Part shown: positions 19,285 through 28,433 of the stretch, piece by piece
Position numbering within the stretch: position 1 is the first letter of the stretch
Layout of the letters: each line of letters starts with the position of its first letter
Assembly: GCA_016617495.1 (NCBI GenBank)
Contig: WYCU01000005.1
Coordinates: 186,001 to 250,000 of the forward strand
Length of the DNA stretch: 64,000 nucleotides
Source of the DNA: Azonexaceae bacterium s22
Lineage (GTDB): Bacteria > Pseudomonadota > Gammaproteobacteria > Burkholderiales > Rhodocyclaceae
Reading direction: 5' to 3'
Made by a program: the position numbers and the translations under genes
Notes under the pieces: model-generated
Told to the model about the DNA's origin: nothing
What the model saw: the letters and a program-made list of their open reading frames with translations, nothing else
The model's database searches: none

Positions 19285-19785
19285 TCACAAAACGGCCAAG
19301 GCCGCGGCGTAGTCCGGCTCGTTCTTGATCTCGCCGACCAGCTCGCTGTGGAGGACGCGGTCGTTCTCGTCAAGCACGATAACAGCGCGCGCCGCCAAGC
19401 CGGCGATTGGTCCGTTGGCGATGGCGACGCCATAGGCTTCGAGAAATTCGCGCCCGCGCAGGGTCGAGAGCGTGACCACATTGTCGAGGCCTTCGGCACC
19501 GCAAAAGCGTGCCTGAGCGAACGGCAGGTCGGCGGAAATGCAAAGCACGACGGCGTTGGCGAGCCCGTTGGCTTTGGCATTGAACTGGCGTACCGAGGTT
19601 GCGCAGGTGGGCGTGTCGATGCTCGGGAAAATATTCAGGATCTTGCGTTTGCCGGCAAAGTTCGCCAGCGTAACGTCGGAGAGATCCTTGGCAACCAGCG
19701 AAAACGCCGGCGCGGCATCGCCTTTTTTCGGGAAACTGCCACGCAGCGCGATGGGGTTGCCGCCGAGGGTTACGGACTGGGTCAT
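19285..19785 (-). CDS. tpx: Thiol peroxidase
   Basis: 166 residues. The peroxidatic cysteine is C61 ([13 protein letters not shown]) and the resolving cysteine is C95 (ARFCGAEG), exactly the positions of E. coli Tpx. This supports the ATG at 19785 over the one two codons upstream. AAGGA lies about 8 bases before it. It reduces hydroperoxides with thioredoxin. Confidence 0.95.
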   Translation of the reverse strand: MTQSVTLGGNPIALRGSFPKKGDAAPAFSLVAKDLSDVTLANFAGKRKILNIFPSIDTPTCATSVRQFNAKANGLANAVVLCISADLPFAQARFCGAEGLDNVVTLSTLRGREFLEAYGVAIANGPIAGLAARAVIVLDENDRVLHSELVGEIKNEPDYAAALAVL

Positions 19786-19851
19786 GAACATTCCTTGTGT
19801 TGGGTTAGGTGCTCCGTTGGAGCGCGGCCCGGCGAGTTTGGTTCGCCTGTC

Positions 19852-19944
19852 CTAAAAATTGTCCGGCAGGGCGGCCAGCAGATCGATGCAGACTTCCCAA
19901 CCGCTGAGGGCATCAATGGTGCGGTCGATCCAGCGTTCAAGCAT
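19852..19944 (-). CDS. Candidate 30-residue small protein
   Basis: A short frame, MLERWIDRTIDALSGWEV onward, ending LPDNF. It has a strong AAGGAGCC site 4 bases before the ATG and lies ~65 bp upstream of tpx on the same strand. It is amphipathic, with a hydrophobic end (CIDLLAALP). It could be a leader peptide or a small protein; no homology can be claimed. Confidence 0.35.
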   Translation of the reverse strand: MLERWIDRTIDALSGWEVCIDLLAALPDNF

Positions 19945-20072
19945 GGCAGGCTCCTTGCGGCGAGGACGCTTCAAGCGTCAATGGAGCTAGTGTAGGGCGC
20001 GGTGGCCGGGCGATCCAATCGATTCGACGGATCGTTCCGATAGTCAATCCTGATCGGCGAGAGCGCCGATGT

Positions 20073-20669
20073 TCAAGCCTTTTTCTTGCTGCCGATCCTG
20101 GATTCCTGACCGGCGAGCAGGCGCTGGATGTTTTGCCAATGTTTGCCGATCAATGCCATCCCGAGCAGACCGACCACGATGGTCTGATGGGTGGCACCGT
20201 GCATCAGGGCGGAAATGATCGGGGCGGCGCCGGCGGCGCAGAGCGCGGCCAGCGAAGAGTAACGGGAGACATAGGCGACCAGCAGCCAGACGCCCAGCGT
20301 GGCAAGCCCGAGCAGCGGGTCGAGCGCTAGCAGCACCCCGGCGGCCGTGGCTACGCCCTTGCCGCCCTTGAACTTGAGAAAGATCGGGTAGAGGTGGCCG
20401 ATAAACACGGCGAGCGCCACAAGGGCCACGACGGTTGCGGAAAGCCCCATCTGCTGAGCGATGACGACTGCGAGGGTGCCTTTGAGCGCATCGCCGATCA
20501 GGGTCATCAGGGCGGCCTTCTTGTTGCCGCTGCGTAGCACATTGGTGGCGCCGGGGTTGCCGGAACCGTAGGTGCGCGGATCGGCCAGGCCGAACACTTT
20601 GGATGAGATCATCGCAAAGGGTACGGAACCCAGAAGATAGGCTGCGATCAAGGCAAGTGCGGTTTGCAT
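20073..20669 (-). CDS. plsY: Glycerol-3-phosphate acyltransferase PlsY
   Basis: 198 residues, about five membrane segments. The three family motifs are present: [12 protein letters not shown] (phosphate loop), [12 protein letters not shown], and a C-terminal histidine/asparagine region HWQNIQRLL. It acylates glycerol-3-phosphate with acyl-phosphate in the inner membrane, the first step of phospholipid synthesis. Divergent from folB across a 65-bp gap. Confidence 0.95.
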   Translation of the reverse strand: MQTALALIAAYLLGSVPFAMISSKVFGLADPRTYGSGNPGATNVLRSGNKKAALMTLIGDALKGTLAVVIAQQMGLSATVVALVALAVFIGHLYPIFLKFKGGKGVATAAGVLLALDPLLGLATLGVWLLVAYVSRYSSLAALCAAGAAPIISALMHGATHQTIVVGLLGMALIGKHWQNIQRLLAGQESRIGSKKKA

Positions 20670-20688
20670 GGGCGGTGGCGTCCAGTGG

Positions 20689-20712
20689 GGTAAAATCGCG
20701 CCGAATTTTACC
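20689..20712. promoter_or_regulatory. Dyad in the plsY-folB divergent gap
   Basis: A perfect 8-bp inverted repeat, GGTAAAAT-8 nt-ATTTTACC. Each arm contains a TAAAAT -10-like hexamer facing outwards, so the dyad probably covers divergent promoters for plsY and folB. Confidence 0.45.
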
Positions 20713-20734
20713 CTTTTGAGCGCTTGAACACCGA

Positions 20735-21085
20735 ATGGACATCATTTTTATCGACGAATTGCGCGCACAGACGTGGATCGGCATCTATCCGCGGGAAAAG
20801 GCGCTTCCCCAGACCGTCGAGATTTCCCTGCAGATCGGTGTTTCCACGGCCTCGGCCGGCGCCAGCGACGATATCCGCGATACCGTTGACTACGCGGTGG
20901 TCGTTGAGCGCCTGCGCGCGGATCTGGCGGCCAGCCATTTCAACTTGCTCGAAAAGCTGGCGGAACATATCGCCACCGACTTGCTCGAAAATTTTGCGGC
21001 CCAGTGGGTGCGCGTCTCGGTCGCCAAGCTCGGGATGATGCCCGGCGTGCGCCGGGTCGGCGTGATCATCGAACGGTCGATCTGA
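20735..21085 (+). CDS. folB: Dihydroneopterin aldolase
   Basis: 116 residues. [18 protein letters not shown] at the start, [12 protein letters not shown] in the middle, [14 protein letters not shown] and [17 protein letters not shown] fit FolB. It cleaves dihydroneopterin to 6-hydroxymethyl-dihydropterin in folate synthesis. A hairpin follows its stop. Confidence 0.93.
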   Translation: MDIIFIDELRAQTWIGIYPREKALPQTVEISLQIGVSTASAGASDDIRDTVDYAVVVERLRADLAASHFNLLEKLAEHIATDLLENFAAQWVRVSVAKLGMMPGVRRVGVIIERSI

Positions 21086-21089
21086 GTGC

Positions 21090-21108
21090 GCCCCGGCAGG
21101 GCCGGGGC
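21090..21108. terminator. Hairpin between convergent folB and CBS gene
   Basis: GCCCCGGC/GCCGGGGC stem with a 3-nt loop in the 28-bp convergent gap. It has no long T-run, so it is a moderate bidirectional terminator candidate. Confidence 0.55.
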
Positions 21109-21113
21109 TTCGC

Positions 21114-21554
21114 TCAGAGGATTTCGGTCAGCACTTCCCGCTGATCCAGTTCCTTGTAGAAATGGAAGGCTTCGAGCCCCAGGGCATCGCGTGAAGACAC
21201 CACGCCAATCGGGCGACCGTCTGGCAGCACCACAGGTAGGTGGCGGAATCCGCCTTCGTGCATGATGTGGAGCGCGTGTCCGAAGGGGCGGTCCGGGGCG
21301 ATGGTCTGCGGCTGCGCGGTCATCACCTCGCCAACCGGCGTGTCGTGCGGGTCGAGCCCGGCGGCCAGCACCTTGAAGCTGAGGTCGCGTTCCGTGCAGA
21401 TGCCGAGCAACTTGCCCTCATCGGGGCTGACGATCAGCACGACGCCTTCGTCGTTGTCGCGCATGTGGGCGGCCACCGCCCGCACGGATTTTTCCGGCGT
21501 TGCGGTCAGGAAATGGCGGTTCTGGATGATCTTGATTGTGGCGCGATGCGGCAT
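21114..21554 (-). CDS. CBS-pair protein
   Basis: 146 residues composed almost entirely of two CBS repeats (SVRAVAAHMRDNDEGVVLIV...LLGICTERDLSFKV and MTAQPQTIAPDR...FRHLPVVLPDGRPIGVVSSRD). Stand-alone CBS pairs bind adenine nucleotides and regulate partners; the partner is unknown. GAGGAGACAAGCC precedes the ATG. Confidence 0.8.
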   Translation of the reverse strand: MPHRATIKIIQNRHFLTATPEKSVRAVAAHMRDNDEGVVLIVSPDEGKLLGICTERDLSFKVLAAGLDPHDTPVGEVMTAQPQTIAPDRPFGHALHIMHEGGFRHLPVVLPDGRPIGVVSSRDALGLEAFHFYKELDQREVLTEIL

Positions 21555-21640
21555 GGCTTGTCTCCTCTTGGGCTTGGGGGTTCATGGAATGACCATGCGC
21601 ATCGGCGACAGTTCGCGATCTTTTGTGCTCGGTTTGTAAC

Positions 21641-22516
21641 TTAGAACACGCTGGCCAGTACGGTCATCACCGCGAACCCGCCGGCCAAACCGGCGGTGCC
21701 GGCGCCGGGGCGCCCCGATTGGTGCGAGGCCGGAATCATTTCGTGGCTGACCACCCAGAGCATTGCGCCCGCCGCTGCGGAGAGCGCAAGCGGGAGCGTG
21801 GCGCCGGCCAGCGTGGTGGCGACCACGCCGAACAACCCGCCCAGCGGTTCCACCAGTCCGGTACCCAATGCGATCAAGGCCGCACGCAGGGGCGCCGCGC
21901 CCAGCGCAACCATGGCACTGGCGACGATCCACCCCTCCGGCACATTTTGCAGGGCGATGCCAAGGCTCATGCCATGATCGGCCCCGGCCGCTGCGGCGAC
22001 ACCCACGGCGAGTCCTTCCGGAACGTTGTGGATGGCGATGGCGGCAACTACGAGCGCGACATTGGGCATCATCCCCGAGGCCTCCACGGTTTCGACGTGC
22101 TCGTGCGGCATGCTCCGGTCGAGGCCGTGCATTGCGGCTGCGCCGACGAGCAGAGCGGCGGCGGTGGCAAGGCCGAGCAGCCACGGCGCATTGCTGGCGG
22201 CAACCGTCTGGACGGCCGGGACGAGAAGCGAAAACAGGCTGGCCGCCAACATCATGCCGCCGGCGAGACCGAGCAAGGGGGCCATGATGTGCTGCGATGG
22301 GCGGCGGAGCAAAAGCACGGGCAAGGCGCCGAGGCCGGTTGCCGCGCCGGCGAGCAGGCTGGCTTGCAAGCCGGCAAGGGCCATCGGGTGGGCAGCGAAC
22401 CAGTCGACGATGCGTTCCATGCCAAAGGCCAGCGCGACGATGGCCATGGCGATCCCGGCTACCAGATGCAGCCGGGCAGCGGGCCTGGCGTAGTGTCGAA
22501 CGACGAGTTGGGTCAT
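21641..22516 (-). CDS. ZIP-family metal transporter
   Basis: 291 residues with about eight membrane segments. The ZIP signature helices are AIHNVPEGLAVGVAAAAG and ALQNVPEGWIVASAMV, carrying the metal-binding His/Asn/Glu residues. A short His-containing loop (HGLDRSMPHEH) lies between. It resembles the ZupT/GufA group that imports zinc and other divalent cations. Its upstream region (22587-22614) holds two palindromes that could be a metal-regulator operator. Confidence 0.85.
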   Translation of the reverse strand: MTQLVVRHYARPAARLHLVAGIAMAIVALAFGMERIVDWFAAHPMALAGLQASLLAGAATGLGALPVLLLRRPSQHIMAPLLGLAGGMMLAASLFSLLVPAVQTVAASNAPWLLGLATAAALLVGAAAMHGLDRSMPHEHVETVEASGMMPNVALVVAAIAIHNVPEGLAVGVAAAAGADHGMSLGIALQNVPEGWIVASAMVALGAAPLRAALIALGTGLVEPLGGLFGVVATTLAGATLPLALSAAAGAMLWVVSHEMIPASHQSGRPGAGTAGLAGGFAVMTVLASVF

Positions 22517-22586
22517 GGCAGCACTCCGTGAAAGGCTTCGAGTGCTACTTTATGTGCCGCTGTTAAATAGCGCCAATCGATTGAAT

Positions 22587-22614
22587 AAATCGCATCGATT
22601 TGATTTGCAAATCA
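22587..22614. promoter_or_regulatory. Adjacent palindromes upstream of the ZIP gene
   Basis: AAATCG-CAT-CGATTT (22587-22601) immediately followed by the perfect 14-bp palindrome TGATTTGCAAATCA (22601-22614). The second covers the ybaK stop codon. They lie 70-100 bp before the ZIP start. They do not match the Zur or Fur consensus I know. Confidence 0.4.
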
Positions 22615-23103
22615 CGCATTCAGGGCGACTTCGACGACTTTCGGATTCAGGTGCCGGAGGATGTCGTGCGGGTGAATGCCGACCAGGTAGCCGCGCCGGC
22701 CACCATTGATGTAAATCAGCGGCAGATCGAGGATGCTTTTTTCGATATGGATCGGCATGGCCTTGCGGGTCCCAAAAGGGCTGGTGCCGCCCACGAGGAA
22801 TCCGGTGTGGCGATTGGCGACTTCCGGTTTGCACGGCTCGATTTTCTTGCAGCCGATCTGGCGTGCGAGTTCCTTGGTCGAGACCTTGCGGTCGCCGTGC
22901 ATCAGCACGATCAGTGGCCGGGCCGCTTCGTCCTCGAAGATCAGCGTCTTGACCACCGCATGTTCGTCGACATTCAGTTCGCGGGCGGAAACCTTGGTGC
23001 CGCCGTGCTCTTCATACGCGTACAAATGGCTGGAAAAGGGAATTTTGTGGGCCTTGAGAAACTTGGTGGCCGGGGTTTCGGGAGCGTGTTCGTTCTTGGT
23101 CAT
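22612..23103 (-). CDS. ybaK: Cys-tRNA(Pro)/Cys-tRNA(Cys) deacylase YbaK
   Basis: 163 residues of the YbaK/EbsC editing fold: TPATKFLKAHKIPF at the start, KTLIFEDEAARPLIVLMHGDRKVSTKEL with the key lysine region, and FLVGGTSPFGTRK. It hydrolyses mischarged Cys-tRNA(Pro). No ribosome-binding site is visible before the ATG at 23103, because the T-run of a terminator hairpin directly precedes it. Confidence 0.92.
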   Translation of the reverse strand: MTKNEHAPETPATKFLKAHKIPFSSHLYAYEEHGGTKVSARELNVDEHAVVKTLIFEDEAARPLIVLMHGDRKVSTKELARQIGCKKIEPCKPEVANRHTGFLVGGTSPFGTRKAMPIHIEKSILDLPLIYINGGRRGYLVGIHPHDILRHLNPKVVEVALNA

Positions 23104-23107
23104 GATT

Positions 23108-23132
23108 GAAAAGGCCCGCAACGATGCGGGCC
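23108..23132 (-). terminator. Hairpin terminator after the cytochrome c gene
   Basis: On the minus strand GGCCCGCA/TGCGGGCC with an ACGA-complement loop is followed by TTTTC. It lies 21 bp after the cytochrome stop and ends 5 bp before the ybaK start codon. Confidence 0.7.
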
Positions 23133-23153
23133 CGCGTAAAAGTGTCCGAACGC

Positions 23154-23585
23154 CTATTTAACCTGAATCCGGTTCAGATAGTCGATCAGTGCGAGGATGC
23201 GTGCGCGCACATACATTTCCATGTTGTAAGGCATGCCGGCGAAATGTTCGTCGGCCTTGGCGCGTTCCAGGCTGAAATCCTGTCCCCAGATCGGCATGTC
23301 GCGTGTGCCGTGGCCTTTCACCGTCTGCCGTCCATCAATGACGCTATACACGCGCTCGAATGGAAAGACGCCCCCATTCTTTTTCGAGAGTGTGGTGAGG
23401 TCGGTGGGCGTCGTCTTGAGTATATCGATGCCGCCGCCATCTCCCTTGCCGCTTTGGCCGTGGCAGACCGCGCAGCGATTCATGTATTCACGCTTCCCGA
23501 TGTCGTATTTGTCATCTGCAGCGATTCCGCTAGCGGAAAGCAGTAATGCAACGGTAGCCAACCCCAGATGCTTTGAATGCTTCAT
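23154..23585 (-). CDS. Monohaem class I cytochrome c, periplasmic
   Basis: 143 residues with a signal peptide (cleavage near GIAA-DD). The haem motif CAVCH has C38, C41 and H42, and the DMPIWG motif supplies the distal methionine. It is a small soluble electron carrier. The ATG follows GAGGAGAG. No oxidase or dehydrogenase partner gene is adjacent. Confidence 0.85.
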   Translation of the reverse strand: MKHSKHLGLATVALLLSASGIAADDKYDIGKREYMNRCAVCHGQSGKGDGGGIDILKTTPTDLTTLSKKNGGVFPFERVYSVIDGRQTVKGHGTRDMPIWGQDFSLERAKADEHFAGMPYNMEMYVRARILALIDYLNRIQVK

Positions 23586-23710
23586 GACGCTCTCCTCGTC
23601 TTAGGTGTGCTTGTGCTTGATTTGTCTCCTCGGTTCGGCGAATCCGGCTGCAATTCGCTTCTACCCACTTTTATGATAGATGGGTATTCCGGCTTCGCAA
23701 CCGGCCTCGA

Positions 23711-24631
23711 TCAGCCGCGCGGGTGGTGAACGGCATGCAGCGCCTTGAGCCGCTCGCGGGCCACGTGGGTATAGATTTGCGTGGTGGAAATATCGGCGTG
23801 GCCGAGGAGCAATTGCACCACGCGCAGGTCGGCGCCGTGGTTCAGCAAGTGCGTGGCGAAGGCATGGCGCAGGACGTGCGGAGAGAGCTTTTCTGGCGCG
23901 ATGCCGGCGCGCCCGGCGTAGCGTTTGACGAGTTGCCAGAAGGCCTGGCGCGTCATCGCAGCCCCGCGGGCGGTGATAAACAGGGCATCGTCCTGCTGCC
24001 CGTCGAGGATGTCCGCGCGGGCGTTCTGCAAATAGCGTTCGATCCACTCGATCGCCAGTTCGCCCAGCGGTACGAGACGTTCCTTGCTGCCTTTGCCCAG
24101 CACGCGGACGACGCCATCGGTCAGACTGATTTCATGCAGCTTGAGGTTGACCAGTTCCGAGACGCGCAAGCCGGTGGCGTAAAGCGTTTCCAGCATGGCC
24201 CGGTCGCGCAGGCCGAGCGGCGTTTCCACGTCCGGCGCGCCGAGCAAGGCTTCCACTTGGCCTTCTGACATGATTTTGGGCAGCCGCGACGGGCGGGCCG
24301 GATTGGCGAGCGCCAGCGTCGGGTCGACGACCAGCCGGCCGCGGCCCACCTGCCAGCGGTAAAAACGCCGTAGTGTCGAGAGATAGCGCGCTTGCGATGT
24401 GGCCCGGGCGCGCCGCGCGAGGTGGGCGATGAAAGCGGTCAGTGTGCTCTCGCGCACGTCAAGCAGCGGCTCGTGGTTGTGGCTGGCGAGCCAGTGGGCC
24501 AGTTGGGAAAGATCGGTGCGGTAGCTGGCGAGCGTGGCCTTGGCCAGTCCGTCTTCCAGCCAGAGGGCGTCGCAGAAACCGTCGATATCGGCGAGGTCAG
24601 CCGGGCGTAGCGGCGGTGTCGATGCCTTCAT
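23711..24631 (-). CDS. xerD: Site-specific tyrosine recombinase XerD
   Basis: 306 residues. The N-terminal SAM-like core-binding domain covers about residues 15-100. The catalytic domain has R156 (ATGLRVSEL), K180 (LGKGSKER), H252/R255 (HVLRHAFATHLL), H278 (LLGHADISTT) and nucleophile Y287 (QIYTHV). With XerC it resolves chromosome dimers at dif. No dif site is adjacent in the window. The 5' end overlaps ogt by 35 bp. Confidence 0.94.
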   Translation of the reverse strand: MKASTPPLRPADLADIDGFCDALWLEDGLAKATLASYRTDLSQLAHWLASHNHEPLLDVRESTLTAFIAHLARRARATSQARYLSTLRRFYRWQVGRGRLVVDPTLALANPARPSRLPKIMSEGQVEALLGAPDVETPLGLRDRAMLETLYATGLRVSELVNLKLHEISLTDGVVRVLGKGSKERLVPLGELAIEWIERYLQNARADILDGQQDDALFITARGAAMTRQAFWQLVKRYAGRAGIAPEKLSPHVLRHAFATHLLNHGADLRVVQLLLGHADISTTQIYTHVARERLKALHAVHHPRG

Positions 24632-25088
24632 GCGCCAGCAACCAGCGTTTCACGTCCAGCAGGAAGCCCCCGCCCTGACGGTTGAAGCCGCCCAGCCCGC
24701 CGCCGGTAGCGACGACGCGATGGCAAGGGACGACCAAGGGGTAGGGGTTGGCGCCGCAGGCCTGGCCGACGGCACGCGGTGCGCTGTTGAGGTTACGGGC
24801 CAGTTGCCCGTAGGTGTCCGTGCGGCCCAGCGGAATGGCGGCAATCTGCGTCCAGACGCGGCGCTGAAACGCTGTGCCGGCCGGCTTGAGCGGCAGGCCG
24901 AAGACAAAATCGGGGTTGGCCAGATAGGCTTCGAGCTGGCGTACCGCCTCGGCGGCCAGCGCCGTGGCTGGCGCCAACGCAGGGCAGGGTTCGAGAAATT
25001 CGATGCCGGTGATCTCGTCTTCGTCGCAAGTAACGCCGAGCGAAAAACCGGGGGCGGCGACAATGGCCTGATAGGTCGAGGGGTTCAT
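24597..25088 (-). CDS. ogt: Methylated-DNA-protein-cysteine methyltransferase
   Basis: 163 residues from ATG at 25088. The active-site motif PCHRV has the acceptor cysteine at about residue 122, and FQRRVWTQIAAIPLG plus RAVGQACGANP complete the family core. It repairs O6-methylguanine by suicide transfer. A long in-frame extension upstream reads through the glutaryl-CoA dehydrogenase gene and is not real. A copy of the 37-bp element lies 15 bp before the start. Confidence 0.92.
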   Translation of the reverse strand: MNPSTYQAIVAAPGFSLGVTCDEDEITGIEFLEPCPALAPATALAAEAVRQLEAYLANPDFVFGLPLKPAGTAFQRRVWTQIAAIPLGRTDTYGQLARNLNSAPRAVGQACGANPYPLVVPCHRVVATGGGLGGFNRQGGGFLLDVKRWLLAHEGIDTAATPG

Positions 25089-25103
25089 GGGCGCTCCGGA
25101 AGG

Positions 25104-25140
25104 GATTGTCGCGGTCGACCCCGAAAAACGGCCAAAATTC
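25104..25140 (+). repeat. 37-bp interspersed element, copy 4
   Basis: One of the most regular copies: perfect core, GAAAAAC, GGCC, AAAATTC. It fills most of the 50-bp gap between ogt and the glutaryl-CoA dehydrogenase gene, whose stop codon it touches. Confidence 0.9.
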
Positions 25141-26314
25141 AAAATGCCGACAGCCCGGTCTGGGCGCGCCCGAGAATCAGGGCGTGGACGTCGTGCGTGC
25201 CTTCGTAGGTATTGACCACTTCGAGATTCACGACGTGGCGGATCACCCCGAATTCGTCGGAAATGCCGTTGCCGCCGAGCATGTCGCGGGCCGTGCGGGC
25301 AATGTCGAGCGCCTTGCCGCAACTGTTGCGCTTCATCAGCGAAATCAGTTCGGGTGTCGCACTGCCGTCGTCGAACATGCGGCCCAGACGCAATGCGCCT
25401 TGCAGGCCCAGTGCGATTTCCGTCTGCATGTCCGCCAGCTTTTTCTGGATCAGCTGGTTGGAGGCCAGCGGCCGGTCGAACTGCTTGCGATCCAGCGTGT
25501 ATTGGCGGGCAATGTGCCAGCAGGCCTCGGCTGCACCCAAGGCGCCCCAGGAAATGCCGTAACGCGCCGAGTTGAGGCAGGTGAACGGCCCTTTGAGCCC
25601 GGTGACGCCCGGCAGGCGGTTTTCCTCGGGAACGAAAACCTCGTCCATGACGATATCGCCGGTCACCGAGGCACGCAGCCCGACCTTGCCGGCGATGGCC
25701 GGTGCGGAAAGCCCTTTCATGCCCTTGTCGAGAATGAAACCGCGCAGTGTGCCTTCGTCGTCCTTGGCCCAGACGATGAACACATCGGCAATCGGGGAAT
25801 TGGTGATCCAGGTCTTGCGTCCCGAAATCAGCCACCCCCCCGGCGTGGCCCGCGCGCGGGTGGTAGCACTGGCCGGGTCCGAGCCGGAATCCGGTTCGGT
25901 CAGGCCGAAACAGCCGATCCATTCGCCCTTGCCGAGCTTCGGCAGGTAGTGCTGTTTCTGCGCTTCGGAGCCGAATTCATGAATCGGCACCATGGTCAGC
26001 GAAGATTGCACCGAAAGCAGGGTGCGATAGGCGGAATCGACATATTCCACCTCGCGTGCAATCAGGCCATAGGACACATAGTTCAGCCCGGCGCCGCCAT
26101 ATTGCGGCGGCAAGGTCGCGCCCAGCAGCCCCATTTCGCCCATCTCCCGGTAAATCGCCGGGTCGGTGGTCTCGCGGCGAAACGCCTCCAGAATGCGCGG
26201 TTTCAGCGCCTTCTGCGCAAAATCGCGCGCCGCATTGCGCACCTGGCGCTCGTCGGCGGCGAGTTGGCTGTCGAGGAGGAAGGGGTCTTCCCAGGCGAAC
26301 GTGGCGCGGGCCAT
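25139..26314 (-). CDS. gcdH: Glutaryl-CoA dehydrogenase
   Basis: 391 residues of acyl-CoA dehydrogenase fold. [14 protein letters not shown] and [16 protein letters not shown] are the FAD/substrate signatures. [18 protein letters not shown] near the C-terminus carries the catalytic glutamate and the glutaryl-type ending. It converts glutaryl-CoA to crotonyl-CoA with decarboxylation in lysine/tryptophan and anaerobic aromatic degradation. It lies 5 bp after the hemerythrin stop on the same strand. Confidence 0.9.
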   Translation of the reverse strand: MARATFAWEDPFLLDSQLAADERQVRNAARDFAQKALKPRILEAFRRETTDPAIYREMGEMGLLGATLPPQYGGAGLNYVSYGLIAREVEYVDSAYRTLLSVQSSLTMVPIHEFGSEAQKQHYLPKLGKGEWIGCFGLTEPDSGSDPASATTRARATPGGWLISGRKTWITNSPIADVFIVWAKDDEGTLRGFILDKGMKGLSAPAIAGKVGLRASVTGDIVMDEVFVPEENRLPGVTGLKGPFTCLNSARYGISWGALGAAEACWHIARQYTLDRKQFDRPLASNQLIQKKLADMQTEIALGLQGALRLGRMFDDGSATPELISLMKRNSCGKALDIARTARDMLGGNGISDEFGVIRHVVNLEVVNTYEGTHDVHALILGRAQTGLSAF

Positions 26315-26319
26315 GGCGT

Positions 26320-26778
26320 TTATTTGAAGAAACGGGAGAACCAGCCTTTGGTCTCCTGCTTTTCTTCTTTTTCCTTGATGATGTCGACCATGTTGGCTTT
26401 CACGGCGGCCACATAGTCGGCGTCGTCGCGCTTGATGTGATTGACCAGCCAGCGCGCCAGCATGCCGTGCAGTTCGCCGCCGACATCTTCACCCAGATCG
26501 ACCCGTTGCTGGTACTCGGCCACTTTGCGGGTGAACAGTTCGTGCACTTTCTTGTGCGGCTTGCAGTACTTGTAACCGGCTTCTTCCTGAAGGCTTTCCT
26601 CGAAGGCGAAGTGCGAAAGGGTGTAGTCGACGCAGGCATCGACCACTTCCTTGAGCTTGGCTTTGTCGTGCGTGGTGTTCACCACTTCGAGTTGGTTGAT
26701 GAAATCGACGATCTGGCGATGCTGATGGTCGATGACTTCAATGCCGGTGTCGAGATCGACGCTCCAGTTGATAGGCAT
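26320..26778 (-). CDS. Bacteriohemerythrin
   Basis: 152 residues; four-helix hemerythrin domain with the di-iron ligands visible: [20 protein letters not shown] and [10 protein letters not shown] short lysine/glutamate-rich tail ends GWFSRFFK. It binds O2 and may store or sense oxygen. GGGAGAACCTCAAC precedes the ATG. A second hemerythrin is encoded at 49216-49623. Confidence 0.9.
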   Translation of the reverse strand: MPINWSVDLDTGIEVIDHQHRQIVDFINQLEVVNTTHDKAKLKEVVDACVDYTLSHFAFEESLQEEAGYKYCKPHKKVHELFTRKVAEYQQRVDLGEDVGGELHGMLARWLVNHIKRDDADYVAAVKANMVDIIKEKEEKQETKGWFSRFFK

Positions 26779-26827
26779 GTTGAGGTTCTCCCTGAGTTGT
26801 AAAAATGAATGGGTACAACGCTTTGCT

Positions 26828-28084
26828 TCAGCCCCGCACGTGCCCGTCGCCGAGCACGACCCACTTCTGGCTGGTCAGTCCTTCCAGACCGACCGGGCCG
26901 CGGGCGTGGATCTTGTCGGTCGAAATGCCGATTTCGGCACCCAGACCATATTCAAAGCCGTCGGCAAATCGCGTCGAGGCGTTGATCATCACCGATGCCG
27001 AATCCACTTCGCGCAGGAAGCGCATGGCTTTCGGGTGATTGTCGGTGACAATGGCCTCGGTGTGATGCGACGAATACTGATTAATGTGCGCGATGGCTTC
27101 GTCAATACCCGAAACGACCTTGACGGAAATGATCGGCGCCAGAAACTCGGTGTAGTAATCCGCTTCCGTTGCCGGCACCGCAGCCTGGACCAGCGCGCAG
27201 GTTTCCGCGCAGCCGCGGATTTCAACGCCCTTGGTTGTCAACATGTGGGCGATGGGCGGCAACAGCATGGCCGCCACACTGCGGTCCACGAGCAGCGATT
27301 CGGCGGTGTTGCAGGTGCCGTAACGCTGGGTCTTGGCGTTTTCGACGATCTTTAGCGCCTTGTTCGGGTCCGCTTCCTCTTCCAGATAGACGTGGCAGTT
27401 GCCGTCGAGGTGCTGGATCATCGGCACGCGGGATTCCGCCAACAGGCGGGCAATCAGGCCCTTGCCACCGCGCGGGACGATGACATCGACGAACTCGCGC
27501 ATGGTGATGAGTTCGCCCACCGCGGCACGGTCGGTGGTGTCGATCACCTGAACGCACTCGGCCGGCAGACCGGCGGCTTGCAGGCCCTCCTGAACCAGTG
27601 CGGCAATGGCACGATTCGAGCGGATGGCCTCCGAGCCGCCGCGCAGGATCGCCGCGTTGCCGGATTTCAGGCACAAGGCTGCGGCATCGGCGGTGACGTT
27701 CGGGCGGGCTTCGTAAATGATGCCGATGACGCCGAGCGGCACACGCATCTTGCCGACCTGGATGCCGGACGGGCGGAACTTGATGTCGGTCATCTCGCCG
27801 ATCGGATCGGGCAGCTTGGCGACCTGCTCGACACCTTCGGCCATGCTTTCCACGCCTTTTTCAGTCAGTGTCAGGCGGTCGATCATCGCGCTTTCCAGGC
27901 CCGCCGCACGTGCGGCGGCCAGATCCTCGGCGTTGGCAGCGACCAGTGCCGCCTTTTCGCGGCGGATGGCATTGGCGATGTGCAGCAATGCGGCGTTCTT
28001 CTCAGCGGTACTCGCCATGGCCAAACGGCGGGAGGCGGCGCGTGCCTGGCGCCCGACGCCTTGCATGTATTCTTTGATGTTCAT
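26828..28084 (-). CDS. proA: Gamma-glutamyl phosphate reductase
   Basis: 418 residues from ATG at 28084. ProA signatures include [33 protein letters not shown] and the catalytic cysteine in [12 protein letters not shown]. It makes glutamate-5-semialdehyde in proline synthesis. proB is not adjacent. The frame extends to 28126, but the conserved start MNIKEYM is preferred. Confidence 0.95.
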   Translation of the reverse strand: MNIKEYMQGVGRQARAASRRLAMASTAEKNAALLHIANAIRREKAALVAANAEDLAAARAAGLESAMIDRLTLTEKGVESMAEGVEQVAKLPDPIGEMTDIKFRPSGIQVGKMRVPLGVIGIIYEARPNVTADAAALCLKSGNAAILRGGSEAIRSNRAIAALVQEGLQAAGLPAECVQVIDTTDRAAVGELITMREFVDVIVPRGGKGLIARLLAESRVPMIQHLDGNCHVYLEEEADPNKALKIVENAKTQRYGTCNTAESLLVDRSVAAMLLPPIAHMLTTKGVEIRGCAETCALVQAAVPATEADYYTEFLAPIISVKVVSGIDEAIAHINQYSSHHTEAIVTDNHPKAMRFLREVDSASVMINASTRFADGFEYGLGAEIGISTDKIHARGPVGLEGLTSQKWVVLGDGHVRG

Positions 28085-28201
28085 CTCTGACAAAAGCGAT
28101 AGTGCATAAAGGTTCATTATAGCCACACAAATTACAGGGAACTTCCCGATACGGGTAAACTCTTATCCGCAACGACAACATGGGTTTCCATCGGGGACAA
28201 G

Positions 28202-28429
28202 ATGGCTGAAAAACTGATTCTGCCGGCCGAAGTCAAAATTTGTGCGACATGCAGCTTCTGGGACGGCGAGCGTCACGTCGACGCGGAGATGAAGGTGGTT
28301 GTGGTGGCGGACGATTGCCACGGCGAATGTCTGGTTCAGGAAGCCCAAAAACCGGGCTTGCACGATGTTCGCAAGGAATGCGGCTGTTTGTGGGAAGACC
28401 TCGAAGCCGATCCCACCGATACCGTTTGA
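28202..28429 (+). CDS. Small Cys-containing protein, 75 residues
   Basis: Unrecognised. Five to six cysteines are arranged as CATC, CHGEC and CGC, with hydrophobic VVVVADD in the middle. It may be a small metal-binding protein. Its last 17 codons and stop are repeated imperfectly 1.2 kb downstream (29591-29644), beyond an AT-richer islet. Confidence 0.55.
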   Translation: MAEKLILPAEVKICATCSFWDGERHVDAEMKVVVVADDCHGECLVQEAQKPGLHDVRKECGCLWEDLEADPTDTV

Positions 28430-28433
28430 TTTA
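28378..28433. repeat. Left copy of imperfect ~55-bp direct repeat
   Basis: Starts ATGCGGCTGTTTG and ends CCGTTTGATTTA, covering the 3' end of the 75-residue gene. It matches 29591-29644 in the same orientation with a few substitutions and a 2-bp gap. Confidence 0.75.

Noticed and set aside
24597-25922. 441-residue frame apparently fusing another protein to Ogt
   Set aside because: The upstream part is out-of-frame sequence of gcdH; Ogt starts at 25088 with its own site.
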